From the NCBI RefSeq assembly GCF_016820245.1, contig NZ_JAFCAR010000005.1, forward strand, positions 62,001-126,000: a DNA stretch of 64,000 nt, read 5' to 3'. The DNA is from Jannaschia sp. Os4 (lineage in GTDB: Bacteria > Pseudomonadota > Alphaproteobacteria > Rhodobacterales > Rhodobacteraceae). Positions 9,212 to 17,042 of this stretch are shown here, one piece after another (position 1 is the first letter of the stretch; each line of letters begins with the position of its first letter). A program made the translations under genes and the position numbers. The notes under the pieces were generated by a model, which worked only from the letters and a program-made list of their open reading frames with translations, did not search any database and had not been told where the DNA came from.

Positions 9212-10138
9212 TCACACCCCGAGGCACCACCGCATGACCGCCTTCTGCGCGTGCAGCCGGTTCTCCGCCTCGTCGAAGATCACCGAATGCGGGCCGTCCA
9301 TGACCTCGGACGTGGCCTCCTCCTCGCGGTGGGCGGGCAGGCAGTGCATGAAGAGCGCGTCGTCCGCGGCGTGGGCCATCAGCGCGGCATTAACCTGATA
9401 GGGGCGCAGGAGGTTGTGGCGCCGCTCCCGCGCGGTCTGGCTGTCGTGCATCGACACCCACGTGTCCGCGACCACAAGGTTCGCGCCCTCCACGGCGGTG
9501 GCGGCGTCGCGCTCGATCCGCACGGGGCGCCCGGCCTGCGCCGCGAAGCGCATCGGCGCGTCCTCGGGGTCCAGCTGCGCGGGGCCGGAGAAGGTGAGGT
9601 CGAAGCCCAGCCGCCCGGCGGCGTGGGCGAAGGAGGCGAAGACGTTGTTGCCGTCGCCGCACCACGTGACGCGCGCGTCCGCGATGGGGCCGCGATGCTC
9701 CTCGTAGGTCATGACGTCGGCTATGATCTGGCAGGGGTGGGACTGGTTGGTCAGCCCGTTGATGACCGGTACGTCCGCGTACTCCGCCATCTCGTGGAGC
9801 GTGTCCTCCTCGAAGGTGCGGATCATGATGAGGTCGACGTAGCGGCTGAGCACGCGGGCCGTGTCGGCGATGGTCTCGCCGTGGCCCAGCTGCATGTCCG
9901 CGCCGGACAGGACCATCGTCTCGGCCCCCATCTGGCGGGCGCCCACGTCGAAGGAAATTCGCGTGCGGGTCGAGGGCTTCTCGAAGATCAGCGCGACCAT
10001 GCGTCCTGCGAGCGGGGTTTCGTCGTCGGGCGTGCCCTTGGGGCGCCCGGCGCGGGCGGCCTTCATGGCCGCCGCCCGGTCGAGCATGGCGCGGATGTCG
10101 CCGGTCTCGGTGTTCGAGATGTCGAGGAAATGGGTCAT
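9212..10138 (-). CDS. argF: ornithine carbamoyltransferase
   Basis: A 308-residue anabolic OTCase that joins carbamoyl phosphate and ornithine to give citrulline. The carbamoyl-phosphate loop [11 protein letters not shown], the HPCQIIAD segment, the DTWVSM block and the ornithine-site HCLPAHR near the C-terminus are all present. The ATG at 10138 has a GGGAGG-like ribosome binding site. It follows argD on the same strand with a 72-bp gap that holds a strong hairpin and a repeat element, so the two may be only partly co-expressed. Confidence 0.95.
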   Translation of the reverse strand: MTHFLDISNTETGDIRAMLDRAAAMKAARAGRPKGTPDDETPLAGRMVALIFEKPSTRTRISFDVGARQMGAETMVLSGADMQLGHGETIADTARVLSRYVDLIMIRTFEEDTLHEMAEYADVPVINGLTNQSHPCQIIADVMTYEEHRGPIADARVTWCGDGNNVFASFAHAAGRLGFDLTFSGPAQLDPEDAPMRFAAQAGRPVRIERDAATAVEGANLVVADTWVSMHDSQTARERRHNLLRPYQVNAALMAHAADDALFMHCLPAHREEEATSEVMDGPHSVIFDEAENRLHAQKAVMRWCLGV

Positions 10139-10160
10139 CGGGAACCTCCCGTGGAGAGGG

Positions 10161-10208
10161 CCGGGGGCTCTGCCCCCGGACCCCCGGGATATTTCAGGCA
10201 AGAGGAAG
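10161..10208. repeat. intergenic palindrome plus GATATTT repeat between argD and argF
   Basis: A perfect 8-bp stem (CCGGGGGC, 10161-10168, and GCCCCCGG, 10172-10179) with a TCT loop is followed by CCCCCGGGATATTT and, after a few bases, an AAGAGGAAG tail (10200-10208). The GGGA(G)TATTT...GAAG block recurs at 17008-17027 and 36246-36267 in this window. From general knowledge, similar GGGAGTATTT intergenic repeats are common in Rhodobacteraceae. Here the hairpin could attenuate read-through from argD to argF. Confidence 0.55.
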
Positions 10209-10210
10209 GA

Positions 10211-11389
10211 TCAGGCCGCCGCGGGCGCGAGCGTCGCCGCCGCGCGGTCGAGGCGGCTCAGCGCCTCGCGGATGTCCGCGTCCTCGATGTTGAGCGCGGG
10301 CAGCAGGCGCACCGTGTTGTCCGCCGCGGGCACTGTCAGCAGCTCGGCCCCGTAGCCCGCCTTCACCACGTCGGCGGCGGGCACCTTGCACTTCAGGCCG
10401 AGCATCAGGCCGCTGCCGCGCACCAGCTCGAACACGTCAGGATGCGAGGCGACGAGCCCCTCCAACCCTTGCCGCAGCAGCGCGCCCTTGCGCCGGACCT
10501 CCGCCAGGAAGTCCTCGGTCGCGACCTCGCGCATCACCGCATTGCCCACCGCGCAGGCGAGTGGGTTGCCCCCGTAGGTCGAGCCGTGGGTGCCCGCCGT
10601 CATGCCCTGCGCGGCGCCCTCGGTCGCCAGCACCGCGCCCAGCGGGAAGCCCCCGCCGATGCCCTTGGCCACCATCATGATGTCCGGCGCCACGCCCGCC
10701 CATTCGTGGGCGAAGAGCTTGCCCGTCCGGCCCATCCCGCACTGCACCTCGTCGAAGATGACGAGCGTGCCGTGCGCGTCGCAGAGGTCGCGCAAACCCT
10801 TCAGGCAGACGTCGGGCACGGGCACGATCCCGCCCTCGCCCTGCACGGGCTCGAGGATCACGGCGGCCACGTCCGGGCCCATCGCGGCCTTCAGCGCCTC
10901 GTGATCGCCGAAGGGGACATGGGTGAAGCCGGGCAGCAGTGGGCCGAAGCCCTTCGTCATCTTCTCGGACCCGGCGGCGGCGATGCCCGCGCTGGAGCGC
11001 CCGTGGAACGAGCCGGTGAAGGCCACGATCCGCGTCCGCTCCGGGTCGTTCTCGCTGAACCGCTTGCGTGCCATCTTCACCGCCAGCTCGCACGCTTCGG
11101 TGCCCGAGTTGGTGAAGAAGCAGGTGTCGGCGAAGGTCGCCTCGACCAGCCGCTCGGCCAGCTCCTCCTGCGCGGGGATGCGGTAAAGGTTGGATGTGTG
11201 CCACAGCGCGCCCGCCTGCGCCGTCAGCGCCTCGGTCAACGCGGGATGGGCGTGGCCAAGGACGTTGACCGCGATGCCGGAGCCCAGGTCGAGGAAGCGT
11301 CGCCCCGCGTCGTCCACCAGCCACGAGCCGCGGCCCGAGACGAACGCGAGGTCGGCCCGGTTGTAGGTGGGAAGGACGGGGGGGATCAT
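10211..11389 (-). CDS. argD: acetylornithine aminotransferase
   Basis: A 392-residue class-III PLP aminotransferase that converts N-acetylglutamate semialdehyde to N-acetylornithine, and may also serve the succinyl-diaminopimelate step. FTNSGTEACE (phosphate-binding region), FHGRSSAG, the FDEVQCGMGRTG aspartate block and the Schiff-base lysine in MVAKGIGGGFPLG are present. A perfect TTGACA on the minus strand (11463-11458) is a -35 candidate, but no good -10 follows at normal spacing. It is followed by argF. Confidence 0.93.
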   Translation of the reverse strand: MIPPVLPTYNRADLAFVSGRGSWLVDDAGRRFLDLGSGIAVNVLGHAHPALTEALTAQAGALWHTSNLYRIPAQEELAERLVEATFADTCFFTNSGTEACELAVKMARKRFSENDPERTRIVAFTGSFHGRSSAGIAAAGSEKMTKGFGPLLPGFTHVPFGDHEALKAAMGPDVAAVILEPVQGEGGIVPVPDVCLKGLRDLCDAHGTLVIFDEVQCGMGRTGKLFAHEWAGVAPDIMMVAKGIGGGFPLGAVLATEGAAQGMTAGTHGSTYGGNPLACAVGNAVMREVATEDFLAEVRRKGALLRQGLEGLVASHPDVFELVRGSGLMLGLKCKVPAADVVKAGYGAELLTVPAADNTVRLLPALNIEDADIREALSRLDRAAATLAPAAA

Positions 11390-11568
11390 GGTCTCTCTCC
11401 TCGAAGGCCCGGCGACCGTCGCCGGGGTCCGCCCGGCGTGACGTCTCGGGCCGCGCCTGTCAACGCGGGGCGCGTCTCACGCGGACGTGTCCGCCCGTGG
11501 CCGCCCCGCCCCTCGACCCGCGGCCCCCCGCCGCGCCACACCGGGCGCGCAACCCAAGGGAGACCACC

Positions 11569-12147
11569 ATGAGACCGACCGCCGCCCTCCTCGCCTGCGC
11601 CGCGCTCGTCGCGCCCGCCGCCCCTGCCGCCGCGCAGGAGGCCTGCGCACTGCCGGCGGACCGCTACGACATGACCGCCGCGCAGGTCGACGCGCTCTAC
11701 GACTGCATGGAGGGGCGCATGATTGACGGCTACCAAGCACAGGGCGACGCCGTCGCGATGGCCTACCGCGGCTGGACGCAGGCCTCGACCCGCCCGGCCG
11801 TCGCGGGCGTGCACGGCGAGCGGTTCCTCAACACCTTCGTCAACGACGTCGCCGCCGAGCAGTACCTCAGGTTCGAGGAGGGCACGTTCGAGATGCCGGT
11901 GGGCTCCGTGCTGGCCAAGGAGATGATCGGCGTGCGCGGGAACGGCGAGGCGCGCCGCGCGCCGCTCCTCATCATGACGAAGGTGGAGGACGCGCCCGAG
12001 ACGGACGGCTGGCGCTACTCCGGCGTCCAGCCGACGGGGCAGGCCCTCAACGTCAGCCAGTCCTTCTGCCACGACTGCCACGGCGGCTACGACGCCAGCG
12101 ACTCGATGGGCTACCCGCTGGAGGAGGTCCGCGCCTCCGCCGAGTGA
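11569..12147 (+). CDS. cytochrome P460 family protein (periplasmic c-type haem)
   Basis: A 192-residue protein with a signal peptide (MRPTAALLACAALVAPAAPAAAQ) and a single CxxCH haem-attachment site near the C-terminus (SFCHDCHGG). The core FVNDVAAEQY, GTFEMPVGSVLAKE, PLLIMTK and WRYSGVQPTG follows the P460 fold known from hydroxylamine- and NO-oxidising P460 and from cytochrome c'-beta. The activity is unknown here; NO or hydroxylamine chemistry is the family expectation, not shown by the sequence. AAGGGAG precedes the ATG at 11569. The last 37 bases overlap the convergent methyltransferase gene. Confidence 0.82.
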   Translation: MRPTAALLACAALVAPAAPAAAQEACALPADRYDMTAAQVDALYDCMEGRMIDGYQAQGDAVAMAYRGWTQASTRPAVAGVHGERFLNTFVNDVAAEQYLRFEEGTFEMPVGSVLAKEMIGVRGNGEARRAPLLIMTKVEDAPETDGWRYSGVQPTGQALNVSQSFCHDCHGGYDASDSMGYPLEEVRASAE

Positions 12148-12917
12148 GGCCGCCGGCATAGGAAGAGGGTCTGGCGCCGCCCCGTGACGAGGATGCCGCC
12201 AGCCCCCGCGATCCGCTCCGCCGCGAGGTCGGCGACGCGGGCGCGATCCGCCTCGCCCAAGCCGGGCCCGGGCGGGATCGACAGGACGTGCGCCGCCAGC
12301 GCGTCCGCATCCTCGATCCGGTAGGTGTCCGCGTGGTCGTGCCGCTCGACGGCGGCGAACCGCGCTGCCAGCAGCGGCGCGGCCACGTCCGCGGCGAAGC
12401 GATCGTGCAGGGGCGCGACGGGGTCGTGGCCGTACGCGTCGCGGGTCAGGGCGTTGACCTTCGGCAGGTCGTTCCGGCGGATCGTGGTGACCACGAGCGC
12501 GCCGCCGGGAGCGAGCAGCGCCGCCAACGCGTTCAGCGCCGCCCCCGGATCGTCGGCGTGATAGAGGACGTGGGTGCAGGCGATCAGGTCGAACGACCCC
12601 GCCGGAAGCCCTGGATCCGCCACGTCCGCCACGACGCCGACGGGCCTCGGCTCGCGGTGGGCGAGCCGCTCCTCGGCGGCCCGGACCATCGCCGGCGACC
12701 TGTCGAGCAGCGTCAGCGCCGCACCCGGCGCCACGTCCGCCCCGCCCGCGCGCCACAGCCACCCCGGCCCGCAGCCTGCGTCCAGCACCCGCGCGCCCGG
12801 TCCTGCCGCGGGCAGCCGCGCCGCCACCCAGTCCAGCCACCCGACCGTCGCGTGACGGGCGTTGAAGTCCGCCCGGGCGCCCAAGGGGGCGGTCGTCGCG
12901 TAGTTGTCCTCGGCCAT
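12111..12917 (-). CDS. class I SAM-dependent methyltransferase
   Basis: A 268-residue soluble enzyme. The SAM-binding motif I is VLDAGCGPGWLW, followed by the acidic motif LTLLDRSPAM, the DVADPGLPAGSFDLI block and the THVLYHADDP region of the Methyltransf_11 type. The substrate is unknown; S-adenosylmethionine-dependent methylation of a small molecule is likely. The ATG at 12917 starts the conserved part. The C-terminal codons overlap the end of the cytochrome P460 gene by 37 bp in convergent orientation, so the stop used is slightly uncertain. Confidence 0.8.
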   Translation of the reverse strand: MAEDNYATTAPLGARADFNARHATVGWLDWVAARLPAAGPGARVLDAGCGPGWLWRAGGADVAPGAALTLLDRSPAMVRAAEERLAHREPRPVGVVADVADPGLPAGSFDLIACTHVLYHADDPGAALNALAALLAPGGALVVTTIRRNDLPKVNALTRDAYGHDPVAPLHDRFAADVAAPLLAARFAAVERHDHADTYRIEDADALAAHVLSIPPGPGLGEADRARVADLAAERIAGAGGILVTGRRQTLFLCRRPHSAEARTSSSG

Positions 12918-13026
12918 GCCCCGACCCTCGCACGCGGGCGGGCGGACGGGGAGGGGCGCAACAGGCGGGCGGCGGATCGGCGCCCCTCCCTCGACACGCC
13001 CGCGCGGCTCGGGCACGACCCGCCGC

Positions 13027-13722
13027 ATGTGGCCCCGGACCCGCGCCCTCTCCGTGCATCTGCTGACCGCGACGGGCGCGGTCTTCGCGATGTTCGCCCT
13101 GCTCGCCGCCGTCGAGGCGAACTGGGCGTGGATGTGGCTCTGGCTGCTGGCGGCGCTCTTCGTGGACGGCATCGACGGCCCGCTCGCGCGCCGCTACGAC
13201 GTGACCGTGCTGGCGCCGCGCTTCGACGGGGCGCTGCTGGACCTCATCATCGACTACCTCACCTACGTCTTCATCCCGACCTATGCGCTCTACGCGTCCG
13301 GCCTCGTGGACGGCTGGGCGGGCTGGGGGATCGTGGCGGTCGTGCCCTTCGCCTCCGCGCTCTACTTCGCGGACGTGCAGATGAAGACGGAGGACGCCTC
13401 GTTCGAGGGCTTCCCCGGCTGCTGGAACATGGTGGCGCTCGCCGTCTTCATCCTCACCCCGCCCGCATGGCTGACCCTTCTCTTCGCGGTGGCCCTGTCC
13501 GTCGCGATGTTCCTGCCGCTGCGCTTCGTGCATCCCGTGCGGACGGCGACGTGGCGGCCCGTGACGCTGGGGCTGACGGCGGCATGGATGCTCTTGGCGA
13601 CGTGGGCCACGTTCCGCGCGTTCGACCTGCCGGGCTGGGGCGACGCGCTGTTCGGGCTGGCGACGGTGTGGCTCCTGCTGGCGGGGCTCGCGCAGCAGGT
13701 GCTTCAGCGCGGGAGGGCGTAG
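13027..13722 (+). CDS. pcs: phosphatidylcholine synthase (CDP-alcohol phosphatidyltransferase)
   Basis: A 231-residue membrane enzyme that condenses choline with CDP-diacylglycerol to give phosphatidylcholine directly. The motif FVDGIDGPLAR, then RFDGALLDLIIDYLTYVFIP is the Pcs version of the CDP-alcohol phosphotransferase signature, with its extra conserved aspartates. About eight hydrophobic helices and the length match Pcs of Rhizobium and Rhodobacter relatives. The product is common in alphaproteobacteria. It is divergent from the methyltransferase gene and overlaps the convergent small secreted gene by 19 bp. Confidence 0.85.
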   Translation: MWPRTRALSVHLLTATGAVFAMFALLAAVEANWAWMWLWLLAALFVDGIDGPLARRYDVTVLAPRFDGALLDLIIDYLTYVFIPTYALYASGLVDGWAGWGIVAVVPFASALYFADVQMKTEDASFEGFPGCWNMVALAVFILTPPAWLTLLFAVALSVAMFLPLRFVHPVRTATWRPVTLGLTAAWMLLATWATFRAFDLPGWGDALFGLATVWLLLAGLAQQVLQRGRA

Positions 13723-14051
13723 GGCACCCCGTCGCCCCAGCCGTGGACCGAGTCGCGGGCCCGGACGATCACCGTCCCCGTCCCGTCCGGGATCGCCACG
13801 CCGGAGAGCGAACGGGTGAAGGGCTGCTCCTCGACATGCGGGTGGTGGAGGATCCGCAGGCCGAGCTCCGTGCCGTTCTCGGCCTCCACCCGCCACGCGT
13901 CGGCGTAGTGGTCCCAGCCTTCGTCCGCATGGGCCACGGTGACGTCGAAGCGCCACGTCTCGCCGGTGCGGGCGGCGGCGATCTCGGTGACGACGGCCTC
14001 GCCGGCGAGGGCGGGGACGGGCAGCAGCAGGGCGAGGATCAGGGCACGCAT
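13704..14051 (-). CDS. small secreted protein of unknown function
   Basis: A 115-residue protein with a clear signal peptide (MRALILALLLPVPALAGEA), so periplasmic. The mature part is beta-rich with conserved-looking HADEGWDHYADAW, HPHVEEQPFTRSLSGV and DSVHGWG segments. No catalytic motif is recognised. The many His/Trp/Asp residues could bind metal, which is inference only. The strong internal conservation pattern and signal peptide argue that it is a real gene despite overlapping the end of pcs. Confidence 0.65.
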   Translation of the reverse strand: MRALILALLLPVPALAGEAVVTEIAAARTGETWRFDVTVAHADEGWDHYADAWRVEAENGTELGLRILHHPHVEEQPFTRSLSGVAIPDGTGTVIVRARDSVHGWGDGVPYALPR

Positions 14052-14097
14052 GTCCGCAGCCTAGCGGGCGCGGTCGCGCCCGTCACGGGCGCGGCGG

Positions 14098-14514
14098 TCA
14101 CAGCGGCTTGACCACCACGACCCACAGCACCGCGATCGCGCCGAGGACGGAGACCTCGTTGAAGACCCGCAGCCAGCGGTCGGATCGGTCGAACCGCCCG
14201 TGCCGGGCATGGGCGACCATCACGCCGGTGTAGGCGTAGTGCCCCGCCAGCAGCGCCACGAGGCCCAGCTTCAGCCAGACCCATGGGTCCATCGCCCAGA
14301 CCGCGACCCCCATCCAGAGCCCGGTGATCAGCGCGATCACCCCAAGCCCGGCCGAGAACCGGTAGAGGCGGAAGGTCAGGTCGCCCAAGGGCGACAGCGC
14401 CTCGCCCGAGGCGGCCCAGTCGCGACGCCAGTAGATCAGCGCGCGCGGCACGGCGAAGATCGACGTCATCCATCCCATGACGCAGAGCAGGTGGATGATC
14501 TTGACCCAGTCCAT
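14098..14514 (-). CDS. HemJ/CopD-like four-helix membrane protein
   Basis: A 138-residue protein with four hydrophobic helices. HLLCVMGWMTSIFAVPR in helix 1, WLKLGLVALLAGHY in helix 3 and FNEVSVLGAIAVLWVVVVKP at the end parallel HemJ, the haem-bound protoporphyrinogen IX oxidase (UPF0093), including the helix-1 histidine and the K-L-x-L lysine. It may be HemJ itself or a paralogue; haem context genes are absent nearby. The MDWVKIIH start at 14514 is chosen, since the longer frame would need a TTG. Confidence 0.6.
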   Translation of the reverse strand: MDWVKIIHLLCVMGWMTSIFAVPRALIYWRRDWAASGEALSPLGDLTFRLYRFSAGLGVIALITGLWMGVAVWAMDPWVWLKLGLVALLAGHYAYTGVMVAHARHGRFDRSDRWLRVFNEVSVLGAIAVLWVVVVKPL

Positions 14515-14563
14515 GCCGCGACGGGTGCCGCGCCGGGGGAGGGGGGTCAATCCACCCCCTGCG

Positions 14564-15256
14564 TCAATCCTCGGTCAGCACCTCGCGCGCGCCGGGGCCG
14601 AACTCGCGCCAGCCGATGACCGCCGCGAACCCCGCGAGCGCGACCAGCAGCGCCTCCCACCCCAGCAGCCATGCCAGCGTGACGAGCGCGAGGTAGATGG
14701 ACCGCAGCCCCCGGTTCAGGACGTGCGCCGCGCGGACGTTCAGCCGCGCGGCCTGGGTGGCGCAGCGGGGCGCGCGGGGGTCCGCGTGGTCCTCGGGCGT
14801 CGCGGCCATGATCACCGCGCAGTAGCCGAACAGCCGGTTGGACCAGACGAAGGAGAGGAAGGCGTGGGTCAGCAGCAGCGCCGAGACCACCAGCTTGACC
14901 TGCCACGCCCCCGCGCTGCCCGCCGCCACGGGGACGTTCTCGATCAGCATCGCGACGCGGTCCGAGTTGCCCGCCAGCGCCAGCACGCCGCCCAGCGCGA
15001 AGAGCGAGCCGGACGCGAAGAACGCCGTGCCCTGCCGCAGGTTGCCCACGATGGCCGCGTCGAAGTTGCGCCCGTCCCGCGTGAGCATCTGGCGCATCCA
15101 TGCGTGGCGGTGCCGGTCCATCAGCGTCGTGACAGAGGGCCGCCGTCGCGGCGGGTGCTCCACGATCCAAGTCGCGCCCCACCACACCATCGTCAGGACC
15201 GTCAGCCCCGCCCAGTCGCCGGGCGTCAGCAGGGGGAGGGACTCCATCATGTCCAT
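14564..15256 (-). CDS. DUF599 family membrane protein
   Basis: A 230-residue protein with four to five membrane helices, matching the DUF599 pattern: W-x-x-Y/H-R-x-x-W-M cytoplasmic segment (RHRHAWMRQML), NLRQGTAFFASG at the second helix, and the C-terminal FNRGLRSIYLAL-like NRGLRSIYLAL block. The function of DUF599 is unknown. The ATG at 15256 is used; ATG 15250 and 15247 are alternatives three codons later. It is divergent from glcD, so the 120-bp region between them holds promoters for both. Confidence 0.78.
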   Translation of the reverse strand: MDMMESLPLLTPGDWAGLTVLTMVWWGATWIVEHPPRRRPSVTTLMDRHRHAWMRQMLTRDGRNFDAAIVGNLRQGTAFFASGSLFALGGVLALAGNSDRVAMLIENVPVAAGSAGAWQVKLVVSALLLTHAFLSFVWSNRLFGYCAVIMAATPEDHADPRAPRCATQAARLNVRAAHVLNRGLRSIYLALVTLAWLLGWEALLVALAGFAAVIGWREFGPGAREVLTED

Positions 15257-15318
15257 CGGGGGATCATGGGGCGGGGCGGGGTGGGATTCGAGGGAAATCG
15301 GGGCGGGCGCGCTACATC

Positions 15319-15354
15319 TTGCCGTGAGGGGGATTGGTAATATAATCTTACCAA
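15319..15354 (+). promoter_or_regulatory. glcD promoter overlapped by an inverted-repeat operator
   Basis: TTGCCG (15319-15324), a 16-bp spacer and TATAAT (15341-15346) form a strong sigma-70 promoter. The -10 box lies at the centre of an inverted repeat with perfect 7-bp arms: TTGGTAA (15334-15340) and TTACCAA (15348-15354), separated by 7 bp. The TTGGT/ACCAA arms resemble the sites of GntR/FadR-family regulators such as GlcC and LldR. A repressor bound here would block RNA polymerase. No glcC-like gene is in the window. Confidence 0.65.
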
Positions 15355-15376
15355 ATCGACGCCGGAGGCCCGTCCC

Positions 15377-16804
15377 ATGGAAATGCCCGTCCCCCGCGAC
15401 TTCGTCCTCGCGCGCCGCGCAGAGGTGATCGAGCGACTGCGCGCCGTGCTGCCCGCCGACGCGGTGGTGTCGGACGAGACGGAACTGGTGGCCTACGAGT
15501 GCGACGCGCTGACCGCCTACCGCTGCCCGCCCTTGGCCGCCGTGCTGCCGCGCTCGACGGCGGAGGTCGCGGCCGCGCTGCGGGTCTGCCACGACCTGAG
15601 GGTGCCGGTGGTGCCGCGCGGGTCGGGGACGTCGCTCGCGGGGGGCGCGCTGCCGACGGCGGACAGCGTGATCATAGGCACCGCGCGGCTGACGGACGTG
15701 CTGGAGGTGGACTACGACGACCGGCTGATCCGGGTGCAGACGGGGCGCACGAACCTCTCCGTCACGGGCGAGGTGGAAGCGGACGGGTTCTTCTACGCGC
15801 CGGACCCGTCGTCGCAGCTGGCCTGCGCCATCGCGGGCAACATCGGGATGAACTCCGGCGGAGCGCACTGCCTCAAGTACGGGGTCACGACCAACAACCT
15901 GCTGGGCGTCACGATGGTCCTGATGGACGGCACGGTCGTGGAGCTGGGCGGGGGCGAGATGGACGCGCAGGGCCTCGACCTGCTGGGCGTGGTCTGCGGC
16001 TCGGAGGGGCAGCTGGGCGTCGTGACGGAGGCGACGCTGCGAATCCTGCCCAAGCCCGAGGGGGCGCGGCCCGTGCTGATGGGGTTCGACAGCAACGAGG
16101 TGGCGGGCGCCTGCGTGGCCGACATCATCGAGGCGGGCGTCCTGCCCGTGGCCATCGAGTTCATGGACCGCCCGATCATCCGCATCACCGAGGACTTCGC
16201 GCAGGCGGGCTACCCCGATTGCGAGGCGCTGCTGATCGTGGAGGTCGAGGGGTCCGAGGACGAGATCGAGGAGCAGCTGGCGACCATCGAGGCCATCGCG
16301 CGCCGCCACGACCCGGTCGAGCTGCGCCGGGCGGCGAGCGCGGACGAGAGCGCGGCCATCTGGCTGGGGCGCAAGTCGGCCTTCGGCGCGACGGGGCGGG
16401 TGGCGGACTACATCTGCCTCGACGGGACGATCCCGGTCAGCGAGTTGCCGCGCGTCCTCAAGGGGATACGCGACCTGTCGGAGAAGTACGACCTGAAGGT
16501 CGGCAACGTGTTCCACGCGGGCGACGGGAACATGCACCCGCTGATCATGTACGACGCGAATGGGGACGGCCAGTTGGAGAAGGTCGAGGCGATGGGGGCC
16601 GAGATCCTGAAGCTCTGCGTCGACGTGGGCGGCTGCCTGACGGGCGAGCATGGCGTGGGCGTGGAGAAGCGGGACCTGATGTCCCATCAGTTCGCGCCCG
16701 CCGACATGGAGGCGATGATGCGGGTAAAGGACGTGTTCGACCCCGCGTGGCTGCTCAACCCGGCGAAGGTGTTCCCGCTGGCCACCTCGGAGGCGCGGCG
16801 GTGA
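15377..16804 (+). CDS. glcD: glycolate oxidase subunit GlcD (FAD-linked)
   Basis: A 475-residue flavoprotein that oxidises glycolate to glyoxylate within the GlcDEF complex. The PCMH-type FAD domain is clear: PVVPRGSGTSLAGGA near residue 78, FFYAPDPSS, and IAGNIGMNSGGAHCLKYG. The C-terminal FAD-oxidase_C domain carries the metal-site motifs HAGDGNMHP and GEHGVGVEK. GGAGG sits 9 bases before the ATG. The promoter/operator at 15319-15354 lies immediately upstream. About 30 bp after the stop begins an unusual repeat element that separates it from glcE. Confidence 0.95.
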   Translation: MEMPVPRDFVLARRAEVIERLRAVLPADAVVSDETELVAYECDALTAYRCPPLAAVLPRSTAEVAAALRVCHDLRVPVVPRGSGTSLAGGALPTADSVIIGTARLTDVLEVDYDDRLIRVQTGRTNLSVTGEVEADGFFYAPDPSSQLACAIAGNIGMNSGGAHCLKYGVTTNNLLGVTMVLMDGTVVELGGGEMDAQGLDLLGVVCGSEGQLGVVTEATLRILPKPEGARPVLMGFDSNEVAGACVADIIEAGVLPVAIEFMDRPIIRITEDFAQAGYPDCEALLIVEVEGSEDEIEEQLATIEAIARRHDPVELRRAASADESAAIWLGRKSAFGATGRVADYICLDGTIPVSELPRVLKGIRDLSEKYDLKVGNVFHAGDGNMHPLIMYDANGDGQLEKVEAMGAEILKLCVDVGGCLTGEHGVGVEKRDLMSHQFAPADMEAMMRVKDVFDPAWLLNPAKVFPLATSEARR

Positions 16805-16834
16805 GCACCCCGCGCGTCAAGGGCGCAGGTGGTC

Positions 16835-16943
16835 CGGTATCCTTACCGCGCGGTGGGGGGGCGCCCCCTGTGCATCCCCCGTGCACCCCCCGTACACCCC
16901 CCGTGCATACGCGCGTGCATACGCCCGTTCATATCTCGTTAAT
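16835..16943 (+). repeat. modular repeat element 1: small palindrome, G/C palindrome and GTGCAT tandem array
   Basis: Three modules in order. First, CGGTA-TCCT-TACCG (16835-16848). Second, GGGGGCGCCCCC (16857-16868). Third, seven cores starting at 16870 (GTGCAT), 16881 (GTGCAC), 16892 (GTACAC), 16903 (GTGCAT), 16915 (GTGCAT), 16927 (GTTCAT) and 16938 (GTTAAT), so spacings are 11, 11, 11, 12, 12 and 11 bp. Cores decay away from the palindrome. A second copy with the same order is at 63555-63638. It lies in the glcD-glcE gap and codes for nothing plausible. Confidence 0.8.
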
Positions 16944-17007
16944 TCCTCGGTCGTGGTCGAACCGCCTGATCGCCGATGCGGATCGGGTCGGTCCGGGCGC
17001 CTCCGGC

Positions 17008-17027
17008 GGGAGTATTTCGGCCACGAA
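17008..17027 (+). repeat. GGGAGTATTT intergenic repeat before glcE
   Basis: GGGAGTATTTCGGCCACGAAG-type block preceded by GCCTCCGGC (about 16999-17007), just upstream of glcE. It shares the (G)AG/ATATTT core and GAAG tail with elements at 10186-10208 and 36246-36267. Confidence 0.5.
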
Positions 17028-17042
17028 GACGGGGGCGGCGCC

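Noticed and set aside
16870-16943. Possible CRISPR array
   Set aside because: The repeated unit is only an 11-12 bp period with a 6-bp core. There are no unique spacers of 30 bp or more and no cas genes.
16881-17042. A longer GlcE starting upstream, with a Pro/Val/His/Thr-rich leader
   Set aside because: The leader is a translation of the GTGCAT array and an intergenic repeat. GlcE homology begins at the GTG at 17043.
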